64,000 nucleotides of DNA. Source: JACKHA01 sp041401985 (GTDB lineage Bacteria > Planctomycetota > Phycisphaerae > Phycisphaerales > UBA1924). The position numbers and the translations under genes were made by a program. Each line of letters opens with the position of its first letter. The first letter of the stretch is position 1. Where the stretch lies: the NCBI GenBank assembly GCA_041401985.1, contig JAWKTE010000003.1, positions 62,001 to 126,000 of the forward strand, given 5' to 3'. Of the stretch, positions 19,253 through 27,648 are shown in pieces. The notes beneath the pieces are model-generated. The model saw nothing but the letters and a program-made list of their open reading frames with translations. It was not told the origin of the DNA and ran no database searches.

Positions 19253-19564
19253 TCACCCCGGTACGGCGTCAACGGCGTTGCGCACGCGGGTCGCCGCGTC
19301 GGAACCGTCGCTCGACACCCGCAACCCGTCCGCGCCCCGATCCACACGCAAACCCAGCGTCTCCACGCGCAAGGTCGAGCCCGCGCGGCTCGACCACAGC
19401 GCATCGGGGAGGTCGGCGGCTCTGGCCCTCATCGACCGCGAGGCGCCGGCGGCGTCGATCAGCTCCACCGTCCCGACGCCCTCTTCCGCCAGCACGCCCG
19501 CCAGCGCCACGCACTGCCGCCACAGGCGCGACGCCTCGCCAGTGCGCTCCGAATCTCGCGGCAT
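19253..19564 (-). CDS. Small conserved-looking protein, 103 aa
   Basis: Unknown function. It starts with a helix (EASRLWRQCVALAGVLAEEG) and continues as an alpha/beta sequence without membrane segments or signal peptide. It follows the membrane-protein gene with only a 2-bp gap, so the pair is surely co-transcribed, and translation is probably coupled because no independent ribosome site is visible. Confidence 0.55.
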   Translation of the reverse strand: MPRDSERTGEASRLWRQCVALAGVLAEEGVGTVELIDAAGASRSMRARAADLPDALWSSRAGSTLRVETLGLRVDRGADGLRVSSDGSDAATRVRNAVDAVPG

Positions 19565-19566
19565 CG

Positions 19567-20742
19567 TCACGCCCCGGCGTCCGCGCGGGCCGCGCCCTGG
19601 ATCTCGGAGGGGTCCTGCCCGTCGCACACCTCGCGCATCGCCAGATAGACCCGCGTCCCGGCGGTGAAGAACAGGCTGATCGCGTAGCCCGAAACCAGCA
19701 CGACCGGCACGCCGCCCCACAGGTTCACGAACCAGTGGGCGATGCGGGCGGTGCCGCCCAGGGTGCCCGGCGTGCCGTCGTCGGCGGGCGGCGCGACGCC
19801 GGTCAGGGCCGCTTCGCGTGATTCGGACAGCCACGCGCCGGCCTGCTGCACCGTGAGTTCCCCCCCCCCCACCACCAGCCCGCGGGCCACGCCCAGCGCG
19901 AGCGCCGACACGCCCAGCGCGATCGCCAGATACGCCACCAGCCGCAGCGGCCTGGCCACCACGTATGCCAGCGCCCTCTGGAGCGCATCGACTGCGTCCG
20001 AGTCCTCCGCGGCCCGGGCCGGCACGACCATGATCCCGCCAAGCCCAAGCCCGATCGCCAATGCCGCCATCGCCAGCCCCAGCGCGACGCCGAGCGGCAG
20101 CAGCACCGCGCCCACAACGTTCACGCCCGGCAGCGCGAAGCCGAGCCACCCCAGCGATCGCAGCAGCACCACCCCCAGCCCGAGCGCGACGAGCGGCACC
20201 GCAACCGCCGCGAAGGCCGAGGGCCATCGGGCCAGCGACCAGCCCAGCATCCGGGCCGCGCTCGGGCGGGTGCCGGTGGCCCCCTCCTCCGCGACGGACC
20301 GGGCGATCCCGCCGCCGACCGCGACAAGCGACCCCAGCATCGCCAGCCCGAGCAGCGGCAGGCTCACCGGGTACGCAAGGGCCAGATCCGCCGGGCCGGT
20401 GACCAGGGCGCGGACGACCTCCCGGGCCGCTCCGTCTGCGTCGAGCGCGACGCCCCGCGTCACCGCGGAGCCGAGCCCGCCGGCCACGACCCGCTCCAGG
20501 GCCGAGCCGATCCCCGGGCGATCCGACCACAGCGTGTTCAGGCTGCCCAGCAGCCCGGCCAGGGCGGCCCCGATCACCCCCAGCAGCAGGCGCGAGGGCC
20601 ACAGCGCCGCCGCCGGCACCCGCAGCAGGCGGGGCCAGATCAGTTGGGTGGCCAGATCGCTCAGGACGATCAGCGGCGGGAGTTGGCGGGCGACGCCGCT
20701 CGGCTCCGGGGGCGAATCGGCGGCGGTGGGGGGCGTGGGCAC
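19567..20742 (-). CDS. Multi-pass membrane protein, 391 aa
   Basis: An integral membrane protein of unknown function with about six hydrophobic segments (for example LLLGVIGAALAGLLGSL, LPLLGLAMLGSLVAVGGGI, AAVAVPLVALGLGVVLL, LLPLGVALGLAMAALAIGLGLGG, LVAYLAIALGVSALALG, VVLVSGYAISLFFTAG). A large soluble loop precedes the last segment. The start codon is GTG at 20742, exactly 6 nt after TAGCAT, so a leaderless transcript is likely. It is the first gene of a pair with the 103-aa gene. Confidence 0.7.
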   Translation of the reverse strand: MPTPPTAADSPPEPSGVARQLPPLIVLSDLATQLIWPRLLRVPAAALWPSRLLLGVIGAALAGLLGSLNTLWSDRPGIGSALERVVAGGLGSAVTRGVALDADGAAREVVRALVTGPADLALAYPVSLPLLGLAMLGSLVAVGGGIARSVAEEGATGTRPSAARMLGWSLARWPSAFAAVAVPLVALGLGVVLLRSLGWLGFALPGVNVVGAVLLPLGVALGLAMAALAIGLGLGGIMVVPARAAEDSDAVDALQRALAYVVARPLRLVAYLAIALGVSALALGVARGLVVGGGELTVQQAGAWLSESREAALTGVAPPADDGTPGTLGGTARIAHWFVNLWGGVPVVLVSGYAISLFFTAGTRVYLAMREVCDGQDPSEIQGAARADAGA

Positions 20743-20754
20743 GGGGCGATGCTA
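20743..20754 (-). promoter_or_regulatory. Putative leaderless promoter (TAGCAT)
   Basis: On the minus strand TAGCAT (20754-20749), then CGCCCC, then GTG at 20742. The identical CGCCCC spacer follows TACCAT at 1442. Confidence 0.5.
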
Positions 20755-20895
20755 CCGCCGCTGGGGCGGGGCCGCCATTGGCTCCGGGGCTCGGCTTCAC
20801 GACCCGCGCCGCGCCCAGCCCGCCATCGCTGGGTTGTGGCGTAACCGACAGGCGTGGCCCCGCGAGAATTCTGGCTGCATCCGGAACCGTTCCTC

Positions 20896-20923
20896 TTGAC
20901 ATGCGGATCGGATCTGGTAGTCT
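20896..20923 (+). promoter_or_regulatory. Promoter-like site far upstream of the first prepilin gene
   Basis: TTGACA (20896-20901), a 16-bp spacer and TAGTCT (20918-20923) form the best sigma-70 promoter match in the window. It points toward the prepilin gene, whose ATG is about 780 bp away, so it may make a very long leader or a separate RNA. Confidence 0.45.
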
Positions 20924-20929
20924 CATATT

Positions 20930-21701
20930 CCTGCGAGCCGGTCGGCCCGATCCGATCTGCACATGCCCTCATTGGCGACCATCGTCGCCGACTCATACCG
21001 AGGGACGCCCGACTCGCCACATTCTGGCCCCGGCCCGCTGGACCGGTTCGAGTTCGGGCTTCGCGCCACGGGGTTTTCCCGATCGGCGATACGCCCAAGC
21101 AACAACCAGGTTCGCCCGGCTGGCGAGTCGATCCGCACCATTCGCGGCCCCATCGACGCTCCCCGTAGGCCTTCGGCCCTCGGTCGGGGCGGACGATCCG
21201 GGCTCCGGATGCCGCAGATCAACGCTTCGCGGCCCCTTCGCGTCGCAGACGACCCCGTCCGGGTCGCCGCACGCCGCGTCGGGATCGCCCAGCGACGCCA
21301 GCCGCCATACCTCCCCCCAGGCGCCGGGACGAGTCGGGCACGTTGCGGCGTGCGACGAGCGGCCCCCTGCTGACCTCCAGACCATCCTCTGGTCCGGTCA
21401 GTGCTGATCAGGTCTGGTCAGATCTGGTCTGGTCAGATGAGGGCGGCCCCGTCCCACGCCGGGCACTCGTCGGCCCCGTTCCAAGCCGCCCCGCGGCGGC
21501 GTCCGGAACCCCAAGCCGACCCACCCAACCCGCAACCGTGCCAACCCGGCTGCCCAGCGGCCGGCGCCTCGTGCCGAGTGCCTCGTGCCGAGTGCCTCGT
21601 GCCTCTGGTCCCCCAGTCTCCTCCGGCCGACCGCGTGCGTCGGCCTGTTCGAACGAATCCAGACCACCCTTGTTGGGGGTCATGTCAAAGGGAGTCAGCC
21701 C
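20930..21701 (+). other. Long non-coding stretch or 5' leader with short tandem repeats
   Basis: No open frame here has a ribosome site or recognisable protein. Direct repeats of GGTCTGGTCAGAT occur at 21411-21423 and 21426-21438. A 7-bp repeat family (GTGCCGA/GTGCCTC) fills 21566-21604. Strong short dyads (for example GGCC-TTC-GGCC and ATCCGG-GCT-CCGGAT near 21170-21215) suggest structured RNA if it is transcribed. A frame at 20963-21373 (136 aa) is open but lacks coding character. Confidence 0.4.
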
Positions 21702-22757
21702 ATGAAGAAGCGTGCGTTCACGCTGATCGAGCTGCTCGTGGTCATTGCGATCATCGCGCTGCTCATCGGCATCCTCCTGCCCGCGCTCGGCAAGGCGCGT
21801 CAGGCGGCCCGTCAGTTGAAGGACGGGACCCAGGTCCGCGGCATCCACCAGTCCATGGTGACCTACGCCGGCAACAACAAGGACCGCTACCCCCTGCCCA
21901 GCCTCCTGGACACCACCGGCAAGACCGTCCAGGTCGGCCAGATGGCCAACCCGGCCCAGGGCGCCTCGCTCGACACCACCCGCCACATCTTCTCCATCCT
22001 CATCTTCCAGGGCTTCAACCCCGTTGAGCAGATGGTCTCCCCCGCCGAGGCCGGCGCCATCGAGACCTACCGCGACTACGAGTTCGATGAGCCCACCGCC
22101 GCCTCCGCGACCGGCAACGAGAAGAGCCTGGCCCTCTGGGACCCGGCCTTCCGCGCCACCCCCGAGGACGTTGACTACAACGGCAACGGCCAGCCCGGCT
22201 CGTTCTCCTACGCCCACGTCCCGCCGTTTGCCCTCCGCAAGCAGCAGTGGTCCAACAACTTCGCCGGCAACCAGGCCATCCTGGCCAACCGCGGCCCGTC
22301 GTACGAACTCAACGGCGGCAACGAGCAGGGCGTCTGGGTCCTCAAGCAGGACACCAGCAACCCCGGCACCTACGAGACCCCGCTGGGCACCGCTTCCAAC
22401 ACCCTGCTCATCCACGGCGGTCGCACCACGTGGGAGGGCAACCTGGTCCTCAACGACAACTCCTCCAAGTTCGTCGCCGAGGCCGACCCGCAGGAACTGA
22501 TCTTCACGTTCCCCGGCATCGCCACGGCCCAGTACCGCAACCGTCCCGACAACATCTTCATGAACGAGAACGACTCGACCCGCATGTGCTCGCCGACCGA
22601 CGCGCAGCAGCGCACGCTCGGCGGCGCGGCCGAGAACCGTCGCAACGCCTTCCTCCGCTCCTACCAGGGCGGCGGGCAGACGTCGGCCTCGACGGGCGTC
22701 ATGGTCTCGGGCAGCGGCTCGTCCCGCACCTGGACCATCGATCCGTTCTGGGATTGA
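21702..22757 (+). CDS. Prepilin-type protein 1 (type IV pilin/pseudopilin-like)
   Basis: A 351-aa protein that begins with a type III (prepilin) signal: basic start MKKRA, then FTLIELLVVIAIIALLIGIL with Glu at +5 after the predicted cleavage. A prepilin peptidase would cut it before Phe6 and methylate the Phe. The large C-terminal domain is Asn/Thr/Gly-rich and globular, much longer than a classic pilin, as is common for planctomycete prepilin-type proteins that may be major surface or secretion-system components. AAAGGGAG lies 8 nt before the ATG. It shares layout and local sequence (LLIGILLPALG, NNDG/NNKDRYPLPS, DNIFMNEND/DNIFVNEND) with the second prepilin gene, so they are paralogues. Confidence 0.88.
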   Translation: MKKRAFTLIELLVVIAIIALLIGILLPALGKARQAARQLKDGTQVRGIHQSMVTYAGNNKDRYPLPSLLDTTGKTVQVGQMANPAQGASLDTTRHIFSILIFQGFNPVEQMVSPAEAGAIETYRDYEFDEPTAASATGNEKSLALWDPAFRATPEDVDYNGNGQPGSFSYAHVPPFALRKQQWSNNFAGNQAILANRGPSYELNGGNEQGVWVLKQDTSNPGTYETPLGTASNTLLIHGGRTTWEGNLVLNDNSSKFVAEADPQELIFTFPGIATAQYRNRPDNIFMNENDSTRMCSPTDAQQRTLGGAAENRRNAFLRSYQGGGQTSASTGVMVSGSGSSRTWTIDPFWD

Positions 22758-22820
22758 CGATCGGCTGATTCGGGCGACGCGCGGCCGGGAGGCCGACAGC
22801 GCCCGAGCCTGACCACACAC

Positions 22821-22871
22821 GGGTCCGCCGCCCGCTTGGCGGCGGGCCCGATTCGCGGGGCGATGCCCCGC
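22821..22871 (+). terminator. Paired hairpins after prepilin gene 1, possible terminator without T-tract
   Basis: GGGTCCGCCGCC (22821-22832) pairs with 22838-22849 across a 5-nt loop with one G-T wobble, and GCGGGGC (22855-22861) pairs with 22865-22871 across a 3-nt loop. Neither is followed by a run of T, so termination is only possible. Confidence 0.4.
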
Positions 22872-23246
22872 ACCTGATGCCGGGTCGCGTGGGGGCACGT
22901 CGGTTCGGCGACGCGTTGGACAGCATGTGGATGGTCGCACGTGGGCGGTTGCCCGCAACGACCGCCCGCGTGCAGGACGCCGGCACGAGTCCGCCGGCGC
23001 ACGACGCCGGCCCCGATTTCCGGGGCGTGACTGGCTCCAAAGGAGGATCCAGCACGCGCGGGGGTTGGGGATCGCGTGTCGGTCTCAGGCCGTTCCCCGC
23101 CGCGCGCCCGGAGCCCTCTCCCGGGCGCCGGTGGGAACGGCCGCCTTTTTTTGCGGGCGTGCCGATGTTGGGGTCGGATGGCAACCCGGGCGGCTGGGGT
23201 GCGGATCGATCATTGCCCGCCTGCTTCTTCAAACGTCTGTGGACGC
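22872..23246 (+). other. Non-coding stretch ending in a strong terminator; possible small RNA
   Basis: No coding frame is convincing. Because a strong terminator (23088-23152) lies 330 bp beyond the prepilin stop and after two other hairpins, a separate transcript might end here. An AAAGGAGGA motif near 23039-23047 is not followed by a usable start codon. Confidence 0.35.
23088..23152 (+). terminator. Strong intrinsic terminator
   Basis: GGCCGTTCCC (23088-23097) pairs with GGGAACGGCC (23133-23142); inside, CGCCCGG pairs with CCGGGCG. GCC and seven T (23146-23152) follow. The T-tract fixes the + strand direction. Confidence 0.8.
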
Positions 23247-23605
23247 GCGAGCCGGGGCGTCCCCGCCCCGGTCCAGTATTCGTTGACGCGCGAGCCGGGG
23301 CGTCCCCGCCCCGGCCTCTCCGTCCTCGTCTTCGGACGCAGCGGACGCACGGACGGATTCGGGACCGGGGCGGGGACGCCCCACCATGCGTTTAGGGACC
23401 GGGGCGGGGACGCCCGGCTCGCTTGAGGGATCGGGGCGGGGACGCCCCGGCTCGCTTGGGGGACCGGGGCGGGGACGCCCCGGCCTGCGTTGAGGGATCG
23501 GGGCGGGGACGCCCCGGCTCGCTTTGGGGGACCGGGGCGGGGACGCCCCGGCTCGCTTTAGGGGATCGGGGGCGGGAGGCCCCGGCTCGCGTTGGGACGC
23601 GGGCG
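23247..23605. repeat. Array of nine GC-hairpin repeat units
   Basis: About nine units built on CCGGGGCGGGGACGCCCCGG. The first two (23252-23271, 23295-23314) read in one orientation with GCGAGCC in front. After a short spacer, seven more read in the other orientation, each followed by GGCTCGCTT or a variant, with unit length about 34 bp. The last unit is degenerate. The array stands between two prepilin genes. Confidence 0.9.
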
Positions 23606-23707
23606 TTCGTGGCTGGATCGGTTTGGCGATGGTTGGAGAGGGCGCGGGGCTAGCATTGGCAAGGCGGGGTCTTCCGCGTCGGCGTTCGATGGATTGAGGA
23701 GTTGTCG

Positions 23708-24700
23708 ATGAGCAAGTCGCAGGCCGGGCGTCCGACGCCGCGCCCCCGCACGGGTTTCTCGCTGGTCGAGTTGCTGGTGGTGGTGCTGATCATCGCGCTG
23801 TTGATCGGGATCCTGCTGCCCGCGCTGGGCGCGGTGCGCGAGCGGGCCCAGCGTGCCAAGGACACGACGCAGCTGCGGAACATCGTGCAGGGCCTCGAGG
23901 TGTGGGCGGGCAATAACGACGGGGACTACCCGCTGCCCAGCGCGCTGGACCGCGACAGCACCACGGTGGCCACGAGCGAGTCGTACCAGAAGGACAACTC
24001 GGGCAACATCTGGTCGGTGATGATCTGGAACGGCGTCGTGCCGACCGAGGCGCTGGTGAACCCGGCCGAGGTGAACGCCAACATCGGCCAGGACGAGGCG
24101 TACCAGTTCGAGACGCCGGAGAAGGCGGTCGATCCGTCGCGCGCGGTGTTCGATCCGGGGTTCGCGGGGGTGCCCTTCGAGTCGGGCACGGGCACGGGCA
24201 CGGGCGGTCGCCGCCTGGGGGCCGGGGGCGACGTGGTCGGCGGGACGTCGTACGCGTCGATCATCCCCTTTGGCCCGCGTCAGGGGCAGTGGCGCGCGAC
24301 GAGCGACAAGGCGCGTCCGCTCGTGGCCGATCGCGGGCCGGAGTACATGGGCGTGGCGGGCAACTGGTCGCTGCGGGCGGGCGCGACTGGGACGAACTCG
24401 AACACGCTGCGGATCTTCGGGCTCTCGAACCGGTGGCGCGGCAACGTGGCGTGGACGGACGGGCGGGTGGACTTCTTCACGAGGCCCGACCCGTCGCCGC
24501 AGATGACCAGGACGTTCCCCGGCGCGAGCGGGACGGGGCTGGCCGACAACATCTTCGTGAACGAGAACGACGACAACGGGTTCCTGTCGATGGAGCAGAA
24601 CCCCGGGCAGAACGACAACACGCTGCTGCGTCCGTTCTCTGATGTGCAGGCGGGCGGCTCGAGCCGTCGCGACGCGCGGGTGACGACGTTCATCGACTGA
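23708..24700 (+). CDS. Prepilin-type protein 2 (type IV pilin/pseudopilin-like)
   Basis: A 330-aa paralogue of the preceding prepilin. A 17-residue basic leader ends in TGFSLVELLVVVLIIALLIG; cleavage is expected before Phe, with Glu at +5. The C-terminal domain resembles protein 1 (DGDYPLPSALD, DNIFVNENDDN). It contains a short Gly-Thr repeat (GTGTGTGG). GAGGAG lies 7 nt before the ATG at 23708; the TTG two codons earlier is less likely. Expression is probably separate from gene 1 because about 950 bp with a terminator and a hairpin array intervene. Confidence 0.87.
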   Translation: MSKSQAGRPTPRPRTGFSLVELLVVVLIIALLIGILLPALGAVRERAQRAKDTTQLRNIVQGLEVWAGNNDGDYPLPSALDRDSTTVATSESYQKDNSGNIWSVMIWNGVVPTEALVNPAEVNANIGQDEAYQFETPEKAVDPSRAVFDPGFAGVPFESGTGTGTGGRRLGAGGDVVGGTSYASIIPFGPRQGQWRATSDKARPLVADRGPEYMGVAGNWSLRAGATGTNSNTLRIFGLSNRWRGNVAWTDGRVDFFTRPDPSPQMTRTFPGASGTGLADNIFVNENDDNGFLSMEQNPGQNDNTLLRPFSDVQAGGSSRRDARVTTFID

Positions 24701-24702
24701 AA

Positions 24703-24791
24703 GAGTGACGGAGTGACGGAGTGACGAAGTGACCAAGTGACCAAGTGACGAAGTCTTCGTCACTGCGTCACTCCGTCACTGCGTCACTCTC
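24703..24791. repeat. Facing 8-bp repeat arrays between convergent genes
   Basis: Units of GAGTGACG/AAGTGACC run rightwards and then, after AAGTCTTC, units of GTCACTGC/GTCACTCC run as their reverse complement. All are in 8-bp phase, so the whole forms one long hairpin. It fills the gap between the prepilin stop and the greA stop and may act as a two-way terminator. Confidence 0.9.
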
Positions 24792-25251
24792 ACACAATCT
24801 CGACGATGAGGAACTGCTTGACGCCGCGTGGGGCGCGGACGGAGATGGTCTCGCCGATGCGGGCCTTGAGCAGGGCCTCGCCCATGGGGCTGGAGAGGGT
24901 GACCTCGGTGTACTCGTCGATCTCGAGGCCGCTGGCCTCGCCGACGAGTCGGACCATCTCCTCGTCGTCGTTCTTGAGGTCGCGGATCTTGACGGTGCAG
25001 CCGAGGAAGACCATGTCGGTCTTGGGCTGCGAGCCCTCCTCGATGACCTGGGTGGTGGCGAGCATGTCGGTGAGGCGGCGGATCTCGGCCTCTTCGAGTC
25101 CCTGCTGCTCGCGTGCGGCGTGGTACTCGGCGTTCTCCTTGAGATCGCCGAGTTCGCGGGCCTCGGCGATGCGCTCGGAGATGGCGGCACGGTTGGTCAG
25201 CAGGCCCTCGAGGCGCTGCTTGAGCCTGTCGTATTCGGATCTGGTGAGCAT
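24790..25251 (-). CDS. greA: Transcription elongation factor GreA
   Basis: A 153-aa Gre factor that enters the RNA polymerase secondary channel and stimulates cleavage of backtracked RNA. The N-terminal coiled coil (1-75) carries the acidic tip region (GDLKENAEYHAAREQQ), and the C-terminal FKBP-like domain (about 80-153) has SSPMGEALLKARIGE and ends in FLIVEIV. Length and motifs match GreA rather than GreB. AAGGAA precedes the ATG on the minus strand. Confidence 0.95.
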   Translation of the reverse strand: MLTRSEYDRLKQRLEGLLTNRAAISERIAEARELGDLKENAEYHAAREQQGLEEAEIRRLTDMLATTQVIEEGSQPKTDMVFLGCTVKIRDLKNDDEEMVRLVGEASGLEIDEYTEVTLSSPMGEALLKARIGETISVRAPRGVKQFLIVEIV

Positions 25252-25417
25252 GTGCCGTTCCTTGCGATTCCCAGCGAGCGGGCCCGAGGTGGGCCGCGGG
25301 TCGACCGTGTGGTTGGGTGCCGAGGCCTGCCGGCGGTTCGTGATCGTTCGTGGCCATCAACACAAACCCGCCGGACCTGGCCTTGGGGCCGTGCCGGCGG
25401 GCGTTCTTGGCAGAAAG

Positions 25418-26461
25418 TTAGCGCGCCTGGGCGTGCGGGGCCACCGGCTCGGGGAGGAACCCTGGGGGCGGTGGGCGTCGGGGCGAGAGCGCCTCGCGTC
25501 CGAGCGCTCCGAGCCACGCGAGCAGGGCCAGGGCGCCGATGGCCAGCACCGCCGCGCCGTGCTGGGGCGAGACGTGGGCGGCGGGTCCGAACTCGACGCG
25601 CGAGCGTGTGATCTCGTTCACGCCGGCGTGGGGCGAGAGCATCATCCACCACGCGGGGTGCTGGCCCAGTCCGCGCTCGGCGGGGCGGGCGCCGTCGAGC
25701 ACGAGCGCCCCGATCCCGCTGAGCAGCACCCAGGCGAGGATGAGCGTCATGGCGAGGGTGCGCCCCCCGGCGCGGGGCGGCTCGATGGCGTCGGATTCGG
25801 GCAGGTTGTCGGGATCGAACGAGCGGGTGCCGAGCGCGAGCGCGATGACGGCGCCAACGAGCAGCGCCCAGGCGGCCATCGTCGCGCTCAGGGCCGCCAC
25901 GACCTCGATCGGCCAGTGGGCCAGCAGGACCTGGGGCCAGAGGACGGCCTGGAGCGGGACGACGACGATGAGCAGGTCCTTGAACGCCGAGAGCACGCCC
26001 CCGCCGCGCGGCCGCACCTGGCTGAGGCGGACCAGCGGCCAGGCGACGACGATGGCGGTGATGATGGCCATGAGGCCCTGGCGGAGCACGTGGCGGTAGA
26101 CGTCCATGTCGAGGCGTCCGCCGACGGCCGAGCGCATGAGGATCAGGGTGGCGAGCAGCGTGAGGAAGACGGTCCAGGCCAGGGCGAACATGCGGGGCTC
26201 GCCGCGACGATGGGACCAGTCGGGGCGGCCGTGCGGAGCGTTGCCGAAGAGGTCGAGGTCGGGCTGGGCGGCACCGGCGGGCTGGGGGTCGTCGGCGGTG
26301 GTACTGGGTTGTTGTTCGACGAGCGTGCTCACAGCCGTCGATTCGGCGTCCGCGGCGGGTCGTTGCGGTTGAGGATCGGGTCGAGCGTCCGGAGCGGGCG
26401 GCCCGAGATCGGACGGGGGCGGCGCGTGCGGCCCGTTCGTGCTCGGCGTCTGCTCGTTCAT
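25418..26461 (-). CDS. Membrane protein encoded with the FtsQ-like gene, 347 aa
   Basis: Unknown function. A Pro/Ala-rich cytoplasmic N-terminus (1-88) is followed by about five hydrophobic segments (FALAWTVFLTLLATLILM, LMAIITAIVVAWPLV, LLIVVVPLQAVLWPQVLL, AWALLVGAVIALALG, LAMTLILAWVLLSGIGALVL) and a Pro-rich tail. Its ATG overlaps the stop of the upstream gene (ATGA type), so the two are translated together. Confidence 0.65.
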   Translation of the reverse strand: MNEQTPSTNGPHAPPPSDLGPPAPDARPDPQPQRPAADAESTAVSTLVEQQPSTTADDPQPAGAAQPDLDLFGNAPHGRPDWSHRRGEPRMFALAWTVFLTLLATLILMRSAVGGRLDMDVYRHVLRQGLMAIITAIVVAWPLVRLSQVRPRGGGVLSAFKDLLIVVVPLQAVLWPQVLLAHWPIEVVAALSATMAAWALLVGAVIALALGTRSFDPDNLPESDAIEPPRAGGRTLAMTLILAWVLLSGIGALVLDGARPAERGLGQHPAWWMMLSPHAGVNEITRSRVEFGPAAHVSPQHGAAVLAIGALALLAWLGALGREALSPRRPPPPGFLPEPVAPHAQAR

Positions 26462-27417
26462 TCCTGGCCTTGGGGCGGCGACATCGGGATCATCGTGCCG
26501 CCCTCATGGTAGAGTTCGAAGACGATCGACGGCTGATTCAGTCGACCCTCTGCTTCGTGGACGAACAGCCGGTCGAGGCGCTGGAGTTTCATGGGCGTCG
26601 GGATCTCGCCGGGGTTGAACACGCCGGCCCGCCCGCCCCAGACGATGCGGGCCCCGGTGTTGACCACGAGCACGAGCATGCCGCGCGAGGCGAAGTCGCC
26701 GACGTCGACGCCGGTGATGCGATCGAAGTATGGCTGGGTGCGGAGGGCGTCGAGCAGTTCGAGGCCGGCGTCGAGGTCGCGGGCGTCCCAGCGGGCGGCG
26801 TAGTCGAGGCTGCCGTCGGCACGCAGCGGCGGCAGGCCCTGCATGCCGAACACGACGGGCTGGCCCGACTGCCCGACCTCGTACGGAATTGGCATGATGC
26901 GACCCTGGCGCGAGACGGGCAGATCGTTGCCCATCACGCGGACGGAGGCGACGGGCACGCGCCACACGCCGTCGATGCGGATGGTGCTGCCGGGCTCGCG
27001 TCGGATGGTGGGCTGCCCATCGAACCAGCCGGAAGCGGCCAGCGACTCGCCGAGTCGGGCCAGCGGCTCTTGGCTGAGCGGGTCGCGCTCGCCCAGGTGC
27101 AGGGCGGCGAGGTGGCGCAGGTCGGCCCGGAATTCTTCCGGGAGCCAGGTGCGGTCGGGGCTGGGGCCGGGCCAGGCGAACTCGAAGCGGGCCTCGACGG
27201 TGCGGAGCGTCTCGGTGGCGCGGGACTCGACGCGGGCCGCGACGAGCACGAGGCCGATGGCGATGCCGACGGACACGAACACGAACAGCGCGGCCCCGCC
27301 GAGGCGCCTGGCGGCGACCGGATCGAGACCGGCAAGCCAGCGCCGGAGCGGACCCGGCTCGGCGGGGCTGGACGCCTTTCTGGCGGGCTTGCGTTTGGGC
27401 GTGGCGGCGCGGGGCAT
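26458..27417 (-). CDS. FtsQ/DivIB-like single-pass membrane protein
   Basis: A 319-aa protein with a basic N-terminus, one transmembrane helix (GAALFVFVSVGIAIGLVLVA, about 34-54) and an extracytoplasmic domain. The order (helix, then a WFDGQPTIRREPGSTIRI strand region as in POTRA beta-strands, then a domain ending in MKLQRLDRLFV) resembles division proteins of the FtsQ/DivIB type, but the match is by layout only and I hold it as tentative. GGAG seven nt before the ATG supports this start. It overlaps the following membrane-protein gene by 4 bp. Confidence 0.55.
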   Translation of the reverse strand: MPRAATPKRKPARKASSPAEPGPLRRWLAGLDPVAARRLGGAALFVFVSVGIAIGLVLVAARVESRATETLRTVEARFEFAWPGPSPDRTWLPEEFRADLRHLAALHLGERDPLSQEPLARLGESLAASGWFDGQPTIRREPGSTIRIDGVWRVPVASVRVMGNDLPVSRQGRIMPIPYEVGQSGQPVVFGMQGLPPLRADGSLDYAARWDARDLDAGLELLDALRTQPYFDRITGVDVGDFASRGMLVLVVNTGARIVWGGRAGVFNPGEIPTPMKLQRLDRLFVHEAEGRLNQPSIVFELYHEGGTMIPMSPPQGQE

Positions 27418-27648
27418 GGCGAGGCTCCGAGTCTTGATGGCGGCGGCTTCTGGCTGACTCGGGTATCGGCAGTTTGTGCCGGAGGGCACGAACCGAGCCG
27501 CGATCGCGGGATCGCTGGACTGGCGAGGGCCGTGCCACCAGCCGCGGCTCGGAGCGGCCGGTGCGAACGACCGGCGCGATGCCGGAGCACACGGCGGCTT
27601 GGCATCAGGCCTGCAGAGCCACGCCCGATGGCACAATCCGTGGCGATC

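Noticed and set aside
20963..21373. 136-aa frame downstream of the TTGACA promoter
   Set aside because: No ribosome site, Arg/Pro/Ser-rich composition and no recognisable motif; kept as non-coding.
23247..23605. Possible CRISPR array in the GC-hairpin units
   Set aside because: The spacing sequences are near-identical remnants (GGCTCGCTT) rather than unique spacers, and orientation changes within the array.
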